Below, in pieces: positions 1 through 14,799 of a DNA stretch of 64,000 nucleotides (the stretch's first letter is position 1; each line of letters begins with the position of its first letter). The stretch covers positions 496,001-560,000 of the forward strand of contig NW_027488623.1 in the NCBI RefSeq assembly GCF_050948215.1, in the 5' to 3' direction. The DNA comes from Halictus rubicundus. Taxonomy: Eukaryota; Arthropoda; Insecta; Hymenoptera; Halictidae. The translations under genes and the position numbers were made by a program. The notes under the pieces were generated by a model that did not search any database, was not told where the DNA came from, and saw nothing but the letters and a program-made list of their open reading frames with translations.

Positions 1-792
1 TAGGATAGGATAGAGGATAGGATAGGATAGAGGATAGGATAGGATGGAGGATAGGATAGGATAGAGAATAGGATACGATAGAGTATAGGACATAGGATTC
101 GATAGGATAGAGTATAGGATAGGATAGAGGATAGGATAGGATAGAGGATAGGATAGGATAGGATAGAGGATAGGATATTATAGAGGATAGGATAGGACAG
201 AGGATAGAGGATAGGATAGGATAGAGGATAGGATAGGATAGAGGATAGGATTGGATAGAGGATATGATAGGATAGAGGTTAGGATAGGATAGAGGATAGG
301 ATTGGATAGAGGATAGGATAGAGCATAGGAAAGGGGATAGGATATGGGCTTGGATAGGATAGTTGATACGATAGGATAGAGAATAGGATAGGATGGATGA
401 CATTATAGCATAGAGCACAGGATAGGATAGAGGATTCGATATTATAGAGGAGAGGATCGAATAGAGGAAAGGATAGGGGATTGGATAGGATAGCGGATAG
501 GATAGGATATAGGATTGGATAGGATAGAGGATAGGATAGGATAGAGGATACGAAATTATAGAGGATAGGATAGGATAGAGGAGAGGATAATATAGAGGAT
601 AGGATAGGATAGAGGATAGGATAGGATAGAGAATAGGATACGATAGAGTATAGGACATAGGATTGGATAGGAGAGAGGATAGGATAGGATAGAGGATAGG
701 ATAGAGGATAGGATATAGGATTGGATAGGATAGGGGATATTATAGGACATAGGATAGGACAGGATTGCGGATGGGATAGGATATAGGATTGT

Positions 793-1052
793 ATAGGATA
801 GAGGATAGGATAGGATAGAGGATACGAAATTATAGAGGATAGGATATGGTCGGATAGAGCATGGGATAGGGGATTGGATAGGATAGAGGATAGGATAGGA
901 TAGAGGATAGAATAGGATAGAGGATAGGATAGGATAGAGGATACGAAATTATAGAGGATAGGATATGGTCGGATAGAGCATGGGATAGGGGATTGGATAG
1001 GATAGAGGATAGGATAGGATAGAGGATAGAATAGGATAGAGGATAGGATAGG
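793..1052 (+). repeat. 119-bp tandem duplication
   Basis: Two adjacent copies share the same markers exactly 119 bp apart: GATACGAAATTATAG (821 and 940), ATATGGTCGG (844 and 963), and GAATAGG (909 and 1,028). Both copies carry the variant GAGCATGGG; elsewhere the box reads GAGCATAGG. Copies look identical by eye until divergence near 1,051. Confidence 0.85.
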
Positions 1053-4000
1053 ATAGAGGATAGGATAGGATAGAGGTTAGGATAGGATAGAGGATAGGAT
1101 TGGATAGAGAATAGGATAGGATAGAGGATAGGATAGGATAGAGGATAGGATACGATAGAGGATAGGATAGGATAGAGGATAGGTTAGGATAGAGGATAGG
1201 ATATTATAGAGGATAGGGTAGGATAGAGGATAGGATAGGATAGAGGATTGGAGTGTATAGAGGATGGGATATAGGATTGGTTAGGATAGAGAATAGGATA
1301 CGATAGTGGATAGGATAGAGGATGGGATATAATACGATAGGGGATTGGATAGGATAGAGGATAGGATAGGATAGCGGATAGGATAGGGTAGAGTATAGAA
1401 TAGGATAGAGGATAGGATAGGATAGAGGATAGGATAGGAATGAGGATAGGATAGGATAGAGGATAGGATAAGATAGAGGATAGGATAGGGGATTGGATAG
1501 GATAGAGGATAGGAGACGATAGAGGATATGATAGGGGATTGTATAGGATAGAGGACTGGAGACGATAGAGGATAGGATAGGATAGAGGATAGGATAGGAT
1601 AGGATAGAGGATAGGATAGGATAGGATAGAGGATAGAATAGGATAGAGGATAGGATTGGATGGAGGATAGGATAGGATAGAGGTGAGGATAGGATAGAGG
1701 ATAGGATAGGATAGAGGATAGGATAGGATAGAGGATAGGATAGGATAGAGGTTAGGATATTATAGAGGATAGGATAGGACAGAGGATAGGATAGGATAGA
1801 GGATAGGATAGGATAGAGGATAGGATAGGATAGAGGATAGGATAGGATAGAGGATAGGATTGGATAGAGGATAGGATAGGATAAAGGATAGGATAGGATA
1901 GAGGATTGGATAGAATAGAGGATTGGAGTGTATAGAGGATAGGATAGGATAGAGGATAGGATAGGATAGAGGATAGGATTGGATAGAGGATAGGATACGA
2001 TAGAGGATAGGATAGGATAGAGGATAGGTTAGGATAGAGGATAGGATATTATAGAGGATAGGGTAGGATAGAGGATAGGATAGGATAGAGGATAGGATAG
2101 GATAGAGGATAGGATAGGATAGAGGATAGGATAGGATAGAGGATAGGATAGAATAGAGGATAGGATAGGATAGAGGACAGGATAGGATAGAGGATAGGAT
2201 AGAGGATAGGATAGGATTGAGGATATTATACGATAGAGGATAGGAGACGATAGAGGATAGGATAGGATAGAGGATAGGACAGAGAATAGAACAGGATAGA
2301 GGATAGGATAGGATAGATGATATTATAGGATAGAGGATAGGATAGGATAGAGGATTGGAGTGTATAGAGGTTAGGATATAGGATTGGATAGGATAGAGAA
2401 TAGGATAGGATAGTGGATAATATAGGATAGAGGATAGGATAGGGGATTGGATAGGATAGAAGATAGGAGACGATGGAGGATATGATAGGATAGAGGATAG
2501 GATAGAGAATAGAACAGGATAGAGGATAGGATGGGATAGATGATATTATAGGATAGAGGATAGGATAGGACAGAGGATAGGATAGGATGGAGGATAGGAT
2601 AGGGGATTGGATAGGATAGAGGATCGGAGACGATAGAGGATAGGATAGGGGATTGGATACGATAGAGGATAGGAGACGATAGAGGATGTGATAGGGGATT
2701 GTATAGGATAGAGGACAGGAGACGATAGAGGATACGATAGGATAGAGGATAGGATAGGATAGATGATAGGATAGGATAGATTATAGGATAGGATAGAGGA
2801 TAGAATAGGGTAGAAGATAGGATAGGACAGAGGATAGAATAGGATGGAGGATAGGATAGGGGATTGGATAGGATAGAGGATAGGAGACGATAGAGGATAG
2901 GATAGGGGATTGGATAGGATAGAGGATAGGATACGATAGAGGATAGGATAGGATAGAGGATAGGATAGAGGATAGGAAAGAGGATAGGATAGGGGATTGG
3001 ATAGGATAGTTGATACGATAGGATAGAGAATAGGATAGGATGGATGATATTATAGGATAGAGCACTGGATAGGATAAAGGATTCGATATTATAAAGGAGA
3101 GGATCGAATAGAGGAAAGGATAGGGGATTGGATAGGATAGAGGATAGGATAGGATAGAGAATAGGATAGAGGAAAAGATAGGATAGCGGATAGGATAGGA
3201 TATAGGATTGGATAGGATAGAGGATAGGATAGGATAGAGGATACGAAATTATAGAGGATAGGATATGGTCGGATAGAGCATAGGATAGGGGATTGGATAG
3301 GATAGAGGATAGGATAGGATAGAGGATAGAATAGGATAGAGGATAGGATAGGATAGGAAAGAGGTTAGGATAGGATAGAGGATAGGATTGGATAGAGGAT
3401 AGGATAGGATAGAGGATAGGATAGGATAGAGGATAGGATAGGATAGAGGATAGGTTAGGATAGAGGATAGGATTTAATAGAGGATAGGATAGGATAGAGG
3501 ATAGGATAGAGGATAGAATAGAGGATAGGATAGGGGAATGGATAGGATAGTTGATACGATAGGTTAGAGAACAGGATAGGATAGTGGATAATATAGGATA
3601 GAGGATAGGATAGGGGATTGGATAGGATAGAAGATAGGAGACGATAGAGGATAGGATAGGATAGAGAATAGGATAGAGAATAGAACAGGATAGAGGATAG
3701 GATAGGATAGATGATATTATAGGAAAGAGGATAGGATAGGACAGAGGATAGGATAGGATGGAGGATAGGATAGGGGATTGGATAGGATAGAGGATAGGAG
3801 ACGATACAGGATAGGATAGGGGATTGGATAGTATAGAGGATAGGATACGATAGAGGATAGGATAGGATAGAGGATAATAGAGAGGATAGGATAGAGAATA
3901 GAACAGGATAGAAGATAGGATAGGATAGATGATATTATAGGATACAGGATAGGATAGGATACAGGATAGGATAGTATACAGGATAGGATAGGATAGAGGA

Positions 4001-4300
4001 TAGGATAGGATAGAGGATTGGAGTGTATAGAGGATAGGATATAGGATTGTATAGGATAGAGGATATTATACGATAGTGGATAGGACAGAGGATAGGATAG
4101 GATAGAGGATAGGATAGAGAATGGGAAAGGATAGAGGATAGAGTAGGATAGAGGATAGGATAGAGGATAGCATAGAGGATAGGATAGGGGAATGGATAGG
4201 ATAGTTGATACGATAGGTTAGAGAACAGGATAGGATAGTGGGAAATATAGGATAGAGGATAGATAGGGGATTGGATAGGATAGAAGGTAGGAGACGATAG
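1053..4300 (+). repeat. Satellite stretch without a clear large duplication
   Basis: About 3.2 kb of 12- and 17-bp units with scattered boxes: GATTGGAGTGTATAG near 1,250, 1,922, 2,352 and 4,018; GGAGACGATAG several times; TTGATACGATAGG at 3,010, 3,551 and 4,205; and a GATTCGATATTATAAAGG box near 3,080. I see no gene and no large exact duplication inside it. Confidence 0.6.
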
Positions 4301-6960
4301 AGGATAGGATAGGATAGAGAATAGGATAGAGAATAGAACAGGATAGAGGATAGGATAGGATAGATGATATTATAGGAAAGAGGATAGGATAGGACAGAGG
4401 ATAGGATAGGATGGAGGATAGGATAGGGGATTGGATAGGATAGAGGATAGGAGACGATAGAGGATAGGATAGGGGATTGGATAGGATAGAGGATAGGATA
4501 CGATAGAGGATAGGATAGGATAGAGGATAGGATAGAGGATAGGATAGGATAGAGGATAGGATAGAGGATAGGATAGAGGTTAGGATAGAGGATTGGATAG
4601 GATAGGGGATATTATAGGATTGAGGATAGGACAGGATAGCGTATAGGATAGGAAATAGGATTGGATAGGATAGAGGATAGGATAGGATAGAGGATACGAA
4701 ATTATAGAGGATAGGATAGGATAGAGGATAGGATAGGATAGAGGATACGAAATTATAGAGGATAGGATAGGATAGAGGATAGGATAGGATAGAGGATAGG
4801 ATAGGATAGAGGATAGGATAGGATGGAGGATAGGATAGGATAGAGAATAGGATACGATAGTGGATAGGATAGAGGTTGGGATACAATAGAGGATAGGATA
4901 GGATAGAGGATAGGATAGAGGATAGGATAGAGGATTGGATAGGATAGGGGATATTATAGGATATAGGATAGGACAGGATTGCGGATAGGATAGGATATAG
5001 GATTGGGTAGGATAGAGGATAGGATAGTAGAGAGGATAGGATAGAGGATAGGATAGAGGATAGGATAGAGGATTGGATAGGATAGGGGATATTATAGGAT
5101 TGAGGATAGGACAGGATAGCGTATAGGATAGGAAATAGGATTGGATAGGATAGAGGATAGGATAGGATAGAGGATACGAAATTATAGAGGATAGGATAGG
5201 ATAGAGGATAGGATAGGGTAGAGGATACGAAATTATAGAGGATAGGATAGGATAGAGGATAGGATAGGATAGAGGATAGGATAGGATAGAGAATAGGATA
5301 CGATAGAGTATAGGACATAGGATTGGATAGGAGAGAGGATAGGATAGGATAGAGGATAGGATAGAGGATAGGATAGAGGATTGGATAGGATAGGGGATAT
5401 TATAGGACATAGGATAGGACAGGATTGCGGATAGGATAGGATATAGGATTGGATAGGATAGAGGATAGGATAGGATAGAGGATACGAAAATATAGAGGAT
5501 AGGATATGATCGGATAGAGCATAGTATAGGACAGAGGATAGGATAGGATAGACGATAGGATATTATAGAGAATTGGATAGGATAGAGGATAGGATAGGAT
5601 AGAGGATAGGATAGGGGATTGGATAGGATAGAGGATAGGATAGGATAGAGGATAGGATAGGATAGAGGATAGGATAGGATGGAGGATAGGATAGGGGATT
5701 GGATAGGATAGAGGATAGGAGACGATAGAGGATAGGATAGGGGATTGGATAGGATAGAGGATAGGATACGATAGAGGATAGGATAGGATAGAGGATAGGA
5801 TAGAGGATAGGATAGAGGTTAGGATAGAGGATTGGATAGGATAGGGGATATTATAGGATTGAGGATAGGACAGGATAGCGTATAGGATAGGAAATAGGAT
5901 TGGATAGGATAGAGGATAGGATAGGATAGAGGATACGAAATTATAGAGGATAGGATAGGATAGAGGATAGGATAGGATAGAGGATACGAAATTATAGAGG
6001 ATAGGATAGGATAGAGGATAGGATAGGATAGAGGATAGGATAGGATAGAGGATAGGATAGGATGGAGGATAGGATAGGATAGAGAATAGGATACGATAGT
6101 GGATAGGATAGAGGTTGGGATACAATAGAGGATAGGATAGGATAGAGGATAGGATAGAGGATAGGATAGAGGATTGGATAGGATAGGGGATATTATAGGA
6201 TATAGGATAGGACAGGATTGCGGATAGGATAGGATATAGGATTGGGTAGGATAGAGGATAGGATAGGATAGAGGATAGGATAGAGGATAGGATAGAGGAT
6301 AGGATAGAGGATTGGATAGGATAGGGGATATTATAGGATTGAGGATAGGACAGGATAGCGTATAGGATAGGAAATAGGATTGGATAGGATAGAGGATAGG
6401 ATAGGATAGAGGATACGAAATTATAGAGGATAGGATAGGATAGAGGATAGGATAGGATAGAAGATACGAAATTATAGAGGATAGGATAGGATAGAGGATA
6501 GGATAGGATAGAGGATAGGATAGGATAGAGGATAGGATAGGATAGAGGATAGGATAGGATAGAGAATAGGATACGATAGAGTATAGGACATAGGATTGGA
6601 TAGGAGAGAGGATAGGATAGGATAGAGGATAGGATAGAGGATAGGATAGAGGATTGGATAGGATAGGGGATATTATAGGACATAGGATAGGACAGGATTG
6701 CGGATAGGATAGGATATAGGATTGGATAGGATAGAGGATAGGATAGGATAGAGGATACGAAAATATAGAGGATAGGATATGATCGGATAGAGCATAGGAT
6801 AGGACAGAGGATAGGATAGGATAGACGATAGGATATTATAGAGAATTGGATAGGATAGAGGATAGGATAAGATAGAGGATAGGATAGGGGATTGGATAGG
6901 ATAGAGGATAGGATAGGATAGAGGATAGGATAGGATAGAGGATAGGATAGGATGGAGGAT
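4300..6960 (+). repeat. About 1.27-kb higher-order repeat, roughly two copies
   Basis: A long period is visible from matching landmarks. GGACAGAGG followed by GACGATAGG lies at 5,529 and 6,802 (1,273 bp apart). CGATAGAGTATAGGACATAGG-type boxes lie at 5,301 and 6,574 (1,273). GAGACGATAG lies at 4,451 and 5,719 (1,268). The unit holds two GATACGAAATTATAG boxes, a GGGGATATTATAGGATTGAGG-type box, and a GGATTGCGG box. It is 17 bp longer than the equivalent unit at 8,781-11,458, that is, one 17-bp element. Confidence 0.75.
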
Positions 6961-8780
6961 AGGATAGGATAGAGAATAGGATACGATAGTGGATAGGATA
7001 GAGGATGGGATATAATAGAGGATAGGATAGGATAGAGGATAGGATAGAGGATAGGATAGAGGATTGGATAGGATAGGGGATATTATAGGATATAGGATAG
7101 GACAGGATTGCGGATAGGATAGGATATAGGATTGGATAGGATAGAGGATAGGATAGGATAGAGGATAGGATAGAGAATGGGAAAGGATAGAGGATAGGAT
7201 AGAGGATAGGGTAGAGGATAGAATAGAGGATAGGATAAGGGAATGGATAGAATAGTTGATACGATAGGTTAGAGAACAGGATAGGATAGTGGATAATATA
7301 GGATTGAGGATAGGATAGGGGATTGGATAGGATAGAAGATAGGAGACGATAGAGGATAGGATACGATAGAGGATAGGATAGAGAATAGAACAGGATAGAG
7401 GATAGGATAGGATAGAGGATAGGATTGGATAGAGGATAGGATAGGATAGAGGTTAGGATAGGATAGAGGATAGGATTGGATAGAGGATAGGATAGAGGAT
7501 TTTATAGAATAGAGGATAGGATAGGATAGAGGATAGGATAGGATAGAGTATAGGATAGGATAGAGGATAGGATAGGTTAGAGGATAGGATATTATAGAGG
7601 ATAGGATAGGCCAGAGGATAGGATAGGATAGAGGATAGGATAGGATAGAGGATAGGATAGGTTAGAGGATAGGATAGGATAGAGGATAGGATAGGATAGA
7701 GGATAGGATAGGATAGAGGATAGGATTGGATAGAGGATAGGATAGGATAGAGGATAGGATAGGATAGAGGATTGGATAGGATAGAGGATAGGATAGGATA
7801 GAGGATAGGATAGGATAGAGGATAGGATAGGATAGAGGATAGGATAGGATAGAGGACAGGATAGGATAGAGGATAGGATAGGATTGAGGATATTATACGA
7901 TAGAGGATAGGAGACGATAGAGGATAGGATAGGATAGAGGATAAAACAGAGAATAGAACAGGATAGAGGATAGGATAGGATAGATGATATTATAGGATAG
8001 AGGATAGGATAGGATAGAGGATTGGATAGGATAGATGATATTATAGGATAGAGGATAGGATAGGATAGATGATAGGATAGGATAGATTATAGGATAGGAT
8101 AGAGGATAGAATAGGGTAGAAGATAGGATAGGACAGAGGATAGAATAGGATGGAGGATAGGATAGGGGATTGGATAGGATAGAGGATAGGAGACGATAGA
8201 GGATAGGATAGGGGATTGGATAGGATAGAGGATAGGATACGATAGAGGATAGGATAGGATAGAGGATAGGATAGAGGATAGGAAAGAGGATAGGATAGGG
8301 GATTGGATAGGATAGTTGATACGATAGGATAGAGAATAGGATAGGATGGATGATATTATAGGATAGAGCACAGGATAGGATAAAGGATTCGATATTATAA
8401 AGGAGAGGATCGAATAGAGGAAAGGATAGGGGATTGGATAGGATAGAGGATAGGATAGGATAGAGAATTTGATAGAGGAAAAGATAGGATAGCGGATAGG
8501 ATAGGACATAGGATTGGATAGGATAGAGGATAGGATAGGATAGAGGATACGAAATTATAGAGGATAGGATATGGTCGGATAGAGCATAGGATAGGGGATT
8601 GGATAGGATAGAGGATAGGATAGGATAGAGGATAGAATAGGATAGAGGATAGGATAGGATAGGAAAGAGGTTAGGATAGGATAGAGGATAGGATTGGATA
8701 GAGGATAGGATAGGATAGAGGATAGGATAGGATAGAGGATAGGATAGGATAGAGGATAGGTTAGGATAGAGGATAGGATT
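5529..8780 (+). repeat. Left copy of a 4.5-kb segmental duplication
   Basis: Landmarks here recur 4,491 bp downstream: GAGAATGGGAAAGG (7,171 and 11,662), TTGATACGATAGG (7,256 and 11,747; 8,316 and 12,807), and CGATAGAGTATAGG (6,574 and 11,065). Upstream of about 6,470 the offset becomes 4,508, because the left copy has one extra 17-bp unit. Similarity stops at about 8,782, exactly where the 1,256-bp repeat begins again. The copy includes one long - strand open frame identical to its partner (8,087-8,509 and 12,578-13,000), which is a composition artefact, not a gene. Confidence 0.85.
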
Positions 8781-11458
8781 GGACAGAGGATAGGATAGGA
8801 TAGACGATAGGATATTATAGAGAATTGGATAGGATAGAGGATAGGATAGGATAGAGGATAGGATAGGGGATTGGATAGGATAGAGGATAGGATAGGATAG
8901 AGGATAGGATAGGATAGAGGATAGGATAGGATGGAGGATAGGATAGGGGATTGGATAGGATAGAGGATAGGAGACGATAGAGGATAGGATAGGGGATTGG
9001 ATAGGATAGAGGATAGGATACGATAGAGGATAGGATAGGATAGAGGATAGGATAGAGGATAGGATAGAGGTTAGGATAGAGGATTGGATAGGATAGGGGA
9101 TATTATAGGATTGAGGATAGGACAGGATAGCGTATAGGATAGGAAATAGGATTGGATAGGATAGAGGATAGGATAGGATAGAGGATACGAAATTATAGAG
9201 GATAGGATAGGATAGAGGATAGGATAGGATAGAGGATACGAAATTATAGAGGATAGGATAGGATAGAGGATAGGATAGGATAGAGGATAGGATAGGATAG
9301 AGGATAGGATAGGATGGAGGATAGGATAGGATAGAGAATAGGATACGATAGTGGATAGGATAGAGGTTGGGATACAATAGAGGATAGGATAGGATAGAGG
9401 ATAGGATAGAGGATAGGATAGAGGATTGGATAGGATAGGGGATATTATAGGATATAGGATAGGACAGGATTGCGGATAGGATAGGATATAGGATTGGGTA
9501 GGATAGAGGATAGGATAGGATAGAGGATAGGATAGAGGATAGGATAGAGGATAGGATAGAGGATTGGATAGGATAGGGGATATTATAGGATTGAGGATAG
9601 GACAGGATAGCGTATAGGATAGGAAATAGGATTGGATAGGATAGAGGATAGGATAGGATAGAGGATACGAAATTATAGAGGATAGGATAGGATAGAGGAT
9701 AGGATAGGATAGAGGATACGAAATTATAGAGGATAGGATAGGATAGAGGATAGGATAGGATAGAGGATAGGATAGGATAGAGGATAGGATAGGATAGAGA
9801 ATAGGATACGATAGAGTATAGGACATAGGATTGGATAGGAGAGAGGATAGGATAGGATAGAGGATAGGATAGAGGATAGGATAGAGGATTGGATAGGATA
9901 GGGGATATTATAGGACATAGGATAGGACAGGATTGCGGATAGGATAGGATATAGGATTGGATAGGATAGAGGATAGGATAGGATAGAGGATACGAAAATA
10001 TAGAGGATAGGATATGATCGGATAGAGCATAGGATAGGACAGAGGATAGGATAGGATAGACGATAGGATATTATAGAGAATTGGATAGGATAGAGGATAG
10101 GATAGGATAGAGGATAGGATAGGGGATTGGATAGGATAGAGGATAGGATAGGATAGAGGATAGGATAGGATAGAGGATAGGATAGGATGGAGGATAGGAT
10201 AGGGGATTGGATAGGATAGAGGATAGGAGACGATAGAGGATAGGATAGGGGATTGGATAGGATAGAGGATAGGATACGATAGAGGATAGGATAGGATAGA
10301 GGATAGGATAGAGGATAGGATAGAGGTTAGGATAGAGGATTGGATAGGATAGGGGATATTATAGGATTGAGGATAGGACAGGATAGCGTATAGGATAGGA
10401 AATAGGATTGGATAGGATAGAGGATAGGATAGGATAGAGGATACGAAATTATAGAGGATAGGATAGGATAGAGGATAGGATAGGATAGAGGATACGAAAT
10501 TATAGAGGATAGGATAGGATAGAGGATAGGATAGGATAGAGGATAGGATAGGATAGAGGATAGGATAGGATGGAGGATAGGATAGGATAGAGAATAGGAT
10601 ACGATAGTGGATAGGATAGAGGTTGGGATACAATAGAGGATAGGATAGGATAGAGGATAGGATAGAGGATAGGATAGAGGATTGGATAGGATAGGGGATA
10701 TTATAGGATATAGGATAGGACAGGATTGCGGATAGGATAGGATATAGGATTGGGTAGGATAGAGGATAGGATAGGATAGAGGATAGGATAGAGGATAGGA
10801 TAGAGGATAGGATAGAGGATTGGATAGGATAGGGGATATTATAGGATTGAGGATAGGACAGGATAGCGTATAGGATAGGAAATAGGATTGGATAGGATAG
10901 AGGATAGGATAGGATAGAGGATACGAAATTATAGAGGATAGGATAGGATAGAGGATAGGATAGGATAGAGGATACGAAATTATAGAGGATAGGATAGGAT
11001 AGAGGATAGGATAGGATAGAGGATAGGATAGGATAGAGGATAGGATAGGATAGAGAATAGGATACGATAGAGTATAGGACATAGGATTGGATAGGAGAGA
11101 GGATAGGATAGGATAGAGGATAGGATAGAGGATAGGATAGAGGATTGGATAGGATAGGGGATATTATAGGACATAGGATAGGACAGGATTGCGGATAGGA
11201 TAGGATATAGGATTGGATAGGATAGAGGATAGGATAGGATAGAGGATACGAAAATATAGAGGATAGGATATGATCGGATAGAGCATAGGATAGGACAGAG
11301 GATAGGATAGGATAGACGATAGGATATTATAGAGAATTGGATAGGATAGAGGATAGGATAAGATAGAGGATAGGATAGGGGATTGGATAGGATAGAGGAT
11401 AGGATAGGATAGAGGATAGGATAGGATAGAGGATAGGATAGGATGGAGGATAGGATAG
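8781..11458 (+). repeat. 1,256-bp higher-order repeat, about 2.1 copies
   Basis: The landmark GGACAGAGG followed by GACGATAGG occurs at about 8,781, 10,037 and 11,293, exactly 1,256 bp apart. Every other box checked keeps the same spacing, including CGATAGAGTATAGG at 9,809 and 11,065. A third partial copy diverges near 11,458. The unit corresponds to that at 5,529-6,801 minus one 17-bp element. Confidence 0.88.
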
Positions 11459-13273
11459 GATAGAGAATAGGATACGATAGTGGATAGGATAGAGGATGGG
11501 ATATAATAGAGGATAGGATAGGATAGAGGATAGGATAGAGGATAGGATAGAGGATTGGATAGGATAGGGGATATTATAGGATATAGGATAGGACAGGATT
11601 GCGGATAGGATAGGATATAGGATTGGATAGGATAGAGGATAGGATAGGATAGAGGATAGGATAGAGAATGGGAAAGGATAGAGGATAGGATAGAGGATAG
11701 GGTAGAGGATAGAATAGAGGATAGGATAAGGGAATGGATAGAATAGTTGATACGATAGGTTAGAGAACAGGATAGGATAGTGGATAATATAGGATTGAGG
11801 ATAGGATAGGGGATTGGATAGGATAGAAGATAGGAGACGATAGAGGATAGGATACGATAGAGGATAGGATAGAGAATAGAACAGGATAGAGGATAGGATA
11901 GGATAGAGGATAGGATTGGATAGAGGATAGGATAGGATAGAGGTTAGGATAGGATAGAGGATAGGATTGGATAGAGGATAGGATAGAGGATTTTATAGAA
12001 TAGAGGATAGGATAGGATAGAGGATAGGATAGGATAGAGTATAGGATAGGATAGAGGATAGGATAGGTTAGAGGATAGGATATTATAGAGGATAGGATAG
12101 GCCAGAGGATAGGATAGGATAGAGGATAGGATAGGATAGAGGATAGGATAGGTTAGAGGATAGGATAGGATAGAGGATAGGATAGGATAGAGGATAGGAT
12201 AGGATAGAGGATAGGATTGGATAGAGGATAGGATAGGATAGAGGATAGGATAGGATAGAGGATAGGATAGGATAGAGGATAGGATAGGATAGAGGATAGG
12301 ATAGGATAGAGGATAGGATAGGATAGAGGATAGGATAGGATAGAGGACAGGATAGGATAGAGGATAGGATAGGATTGAGGATATTATACGATAGAGGATA
12401 GGAGACGATAGAGGATAGGATAGGATAGAGGATAAAACAGAGAATAGAACAGGATAGAGGATAGGATAGGATAGATGATATTATAGGATAGAGGATAGGA
12501 TAGGATAGAGGATTGGATAGGATAGATGATATTATAGGATAGAGGATAGGATAGGATAGATGATAGGATAGGATAGATTATAGGATAGGATAGAGGATAG
12601 AATAGGGTAGAAGATAGGATAGGACAGAGGATAGAATAGGATGGAGGATAGGATAGGGGATTGGATAGGATAGAGGATAGGAGACGATAGAGGATAGGAT
12701 AGGGGATTGGATAGGATAGAGGATAGGATACGATAGAGGATAGGATAGGATAGAGGATAGGATAGAGGATAGGAAAGAGGATAGGATAGGGGATTGGATA
12801 GGATAGTTGATACGATAGGATAGAGAATAGGATAGGATGGATGATATTATAGGATAGAGCACAGGATAGGATAAAGGATTCGATATTATAAAGGAGAGGA
12901 TCGAATAGAGGAAAGGATAGGGGATTGGATAGGATAGAGGATAGGATAGGATAGAGAATTTGATAGAGGAAAAGATAGGATAGCGGATAGGATAGGACAT
13001 AGGATTGGATAGGATAGAGGATAGGATAGGATAGAGGATACGAAATTATAGAGGATAGGATATGGTCGGATAGAGCATAGGATAGGGGATTGGATAGGAT
13101 AGAGGATAGGATAGGATAGAGGATAGAATAGGATAGAGGATAGGATAGGATAGGAAAGAGGTTAGGATAGGATAGAGGATAGGATTGGATAGAGGATAGG
13201 ATAGGATAGAGGATAGGATAGGATAGAGGATAGGATAGGATAGAGGATAGGTTAGGATAGAGGATAGGATTGG
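10037..13273 (+). repeat. Right copy of the 4.5-kb segmental duplication
   Basis: This segment matches 5,529-8,782 at offsets of 4,508 and then 4,491 bp. It ends at about 13,273, where the left copy switches from GGATTGGATAG to GGATTGGACAG. Taken with the extra 1,256-bp unit at 8,781-10,036, this reads as one large tandem duplication joined at about 8,781. Confidence 0.83.
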
Positions 13274-14799
13274 ATAGAGGATAGGATAGGATAGAGGATA
13301 GGATTGGATAGAGGATAGGATAGGATAGAGGATAGGATAGAGAATAGAACAGGATAGAGGATAGGATAGGATAGATGATATTATAGGAAAGAGGATAGGA
13401 TAGGACAGAGGATTGGATAGGATGGAGGATAGGATAGGGGATTGGATAGGATAGAGGATAGGAGACGATACAGGATAGGATAGGGGATTGGATAGTATAG
13501 AGGATAGGATACGATAGAGGATAGTATAGGATAGAGGATAATATAGAGGATAGGATAGAGAATAGAACAGGATAGAGGATAGGATAGGATAGATGATATT
13601 ATAGGATAGAGGATAGGATAGGACAGAGGATAGGATAGGATGGAGGATAGGATAGGGGATTGGATAGGATAGAGGATAGGATAGGATACAGGATAGGATA
13701 GTATACAGGATAGGATAGGATAGAGGATAGGATAGGATAGAGGATTGGAGTGTATAGAGGATAGGATATAGGATTGTATAGGATAGAGGATATTATACGA
13801 TAGTGGATAGGACAGAGGATAGAATAGGATAGAGGATAGGATAGAGAATGGGAAAGGATAGAGGATAGAGTAGGAAAGAGGATAGGATAGAGGATAGCAT
13901 AGAGGATAGGATAGGGGAATGGATAGGATAGTTGATACGATAGGTTAGAGAACAGGATAGGATAGTGGGAAATATAGGATAGAGGATAGATAGGGGATTG
14001 GATAGGATAGAAGATAGGAGACGATAGAGGATAGGATAGGATAGAGAATAGGATAGAGAATAGAACAGGATAGAGGATAGGATAGGATAGATGATATTAT
14101 AGGAAAGAGGATAGGATAGGACAGAGGATAGGATAGGATGGAGGATAGGATAGGGGATTGGATAGGATAGAGGATAGGAGACGATAGAGGATAGGATAGG
14201 GGATTGGATAGGATAGAGGATAGGATACGATAGAGGATAGGATAGGATAGAGGATAGGATAGAGGATAGGATAGAGGATTGGATAGGATAGGGGATATTA
14301 TAGGATTGAGGATAGGACAGGATAGCGTATAGGATAGGAAATAGGATTGGATAGGATAGAGGATAGGATAGGATAGAGGATACGAAATTATAGAGGATAG
14401 GATAGGATAGAGGATAGGATAGGATAGAGGATACGAAATTATAGAGGATAGGATAGGATAGAGGATAGGATAGGATAGAGGATAGGATAGGATAGAGGAT
14501 AGGATAGGATGGAGGATAGGATAGGATAGAGAATAGGATACGATAGTGGATAGGATAGAGGTTGGGATACAATAGAGGATAGGATAGGATAGAGGATAGG
14601 ATAGAGGATAGGATAGAGGATTGGATAGGATAGGGGATATTATAGGATATAGGATAGGACAGGATTGCGGATAGGATAGGATATAGGATTGGGTAGGATA
14701 GAGGATAGGATAGGATAGAGGATACGAAAATATAGAGGATAGGATATGATCGGATAGAGCATAGGATAGGACAGAGGATAGGATAGGATAGACGATAGG
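13274..14799 (+). repeat. Satellite stretch with mixed boxes
   Basis: Ordinary 12- and 17-bp units with boxes shared with the 3.5-4.7 kb region: GAGAATAGAACAGG, GATGATATTATAGG, GGAGACGATACAGG, a GTATACAGG cluster near 13,700, GATTGGAGTGTATAG near 13,743, and TTGATACGATAGG at 13,932. No gene is seen. Confidence 0.55.
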
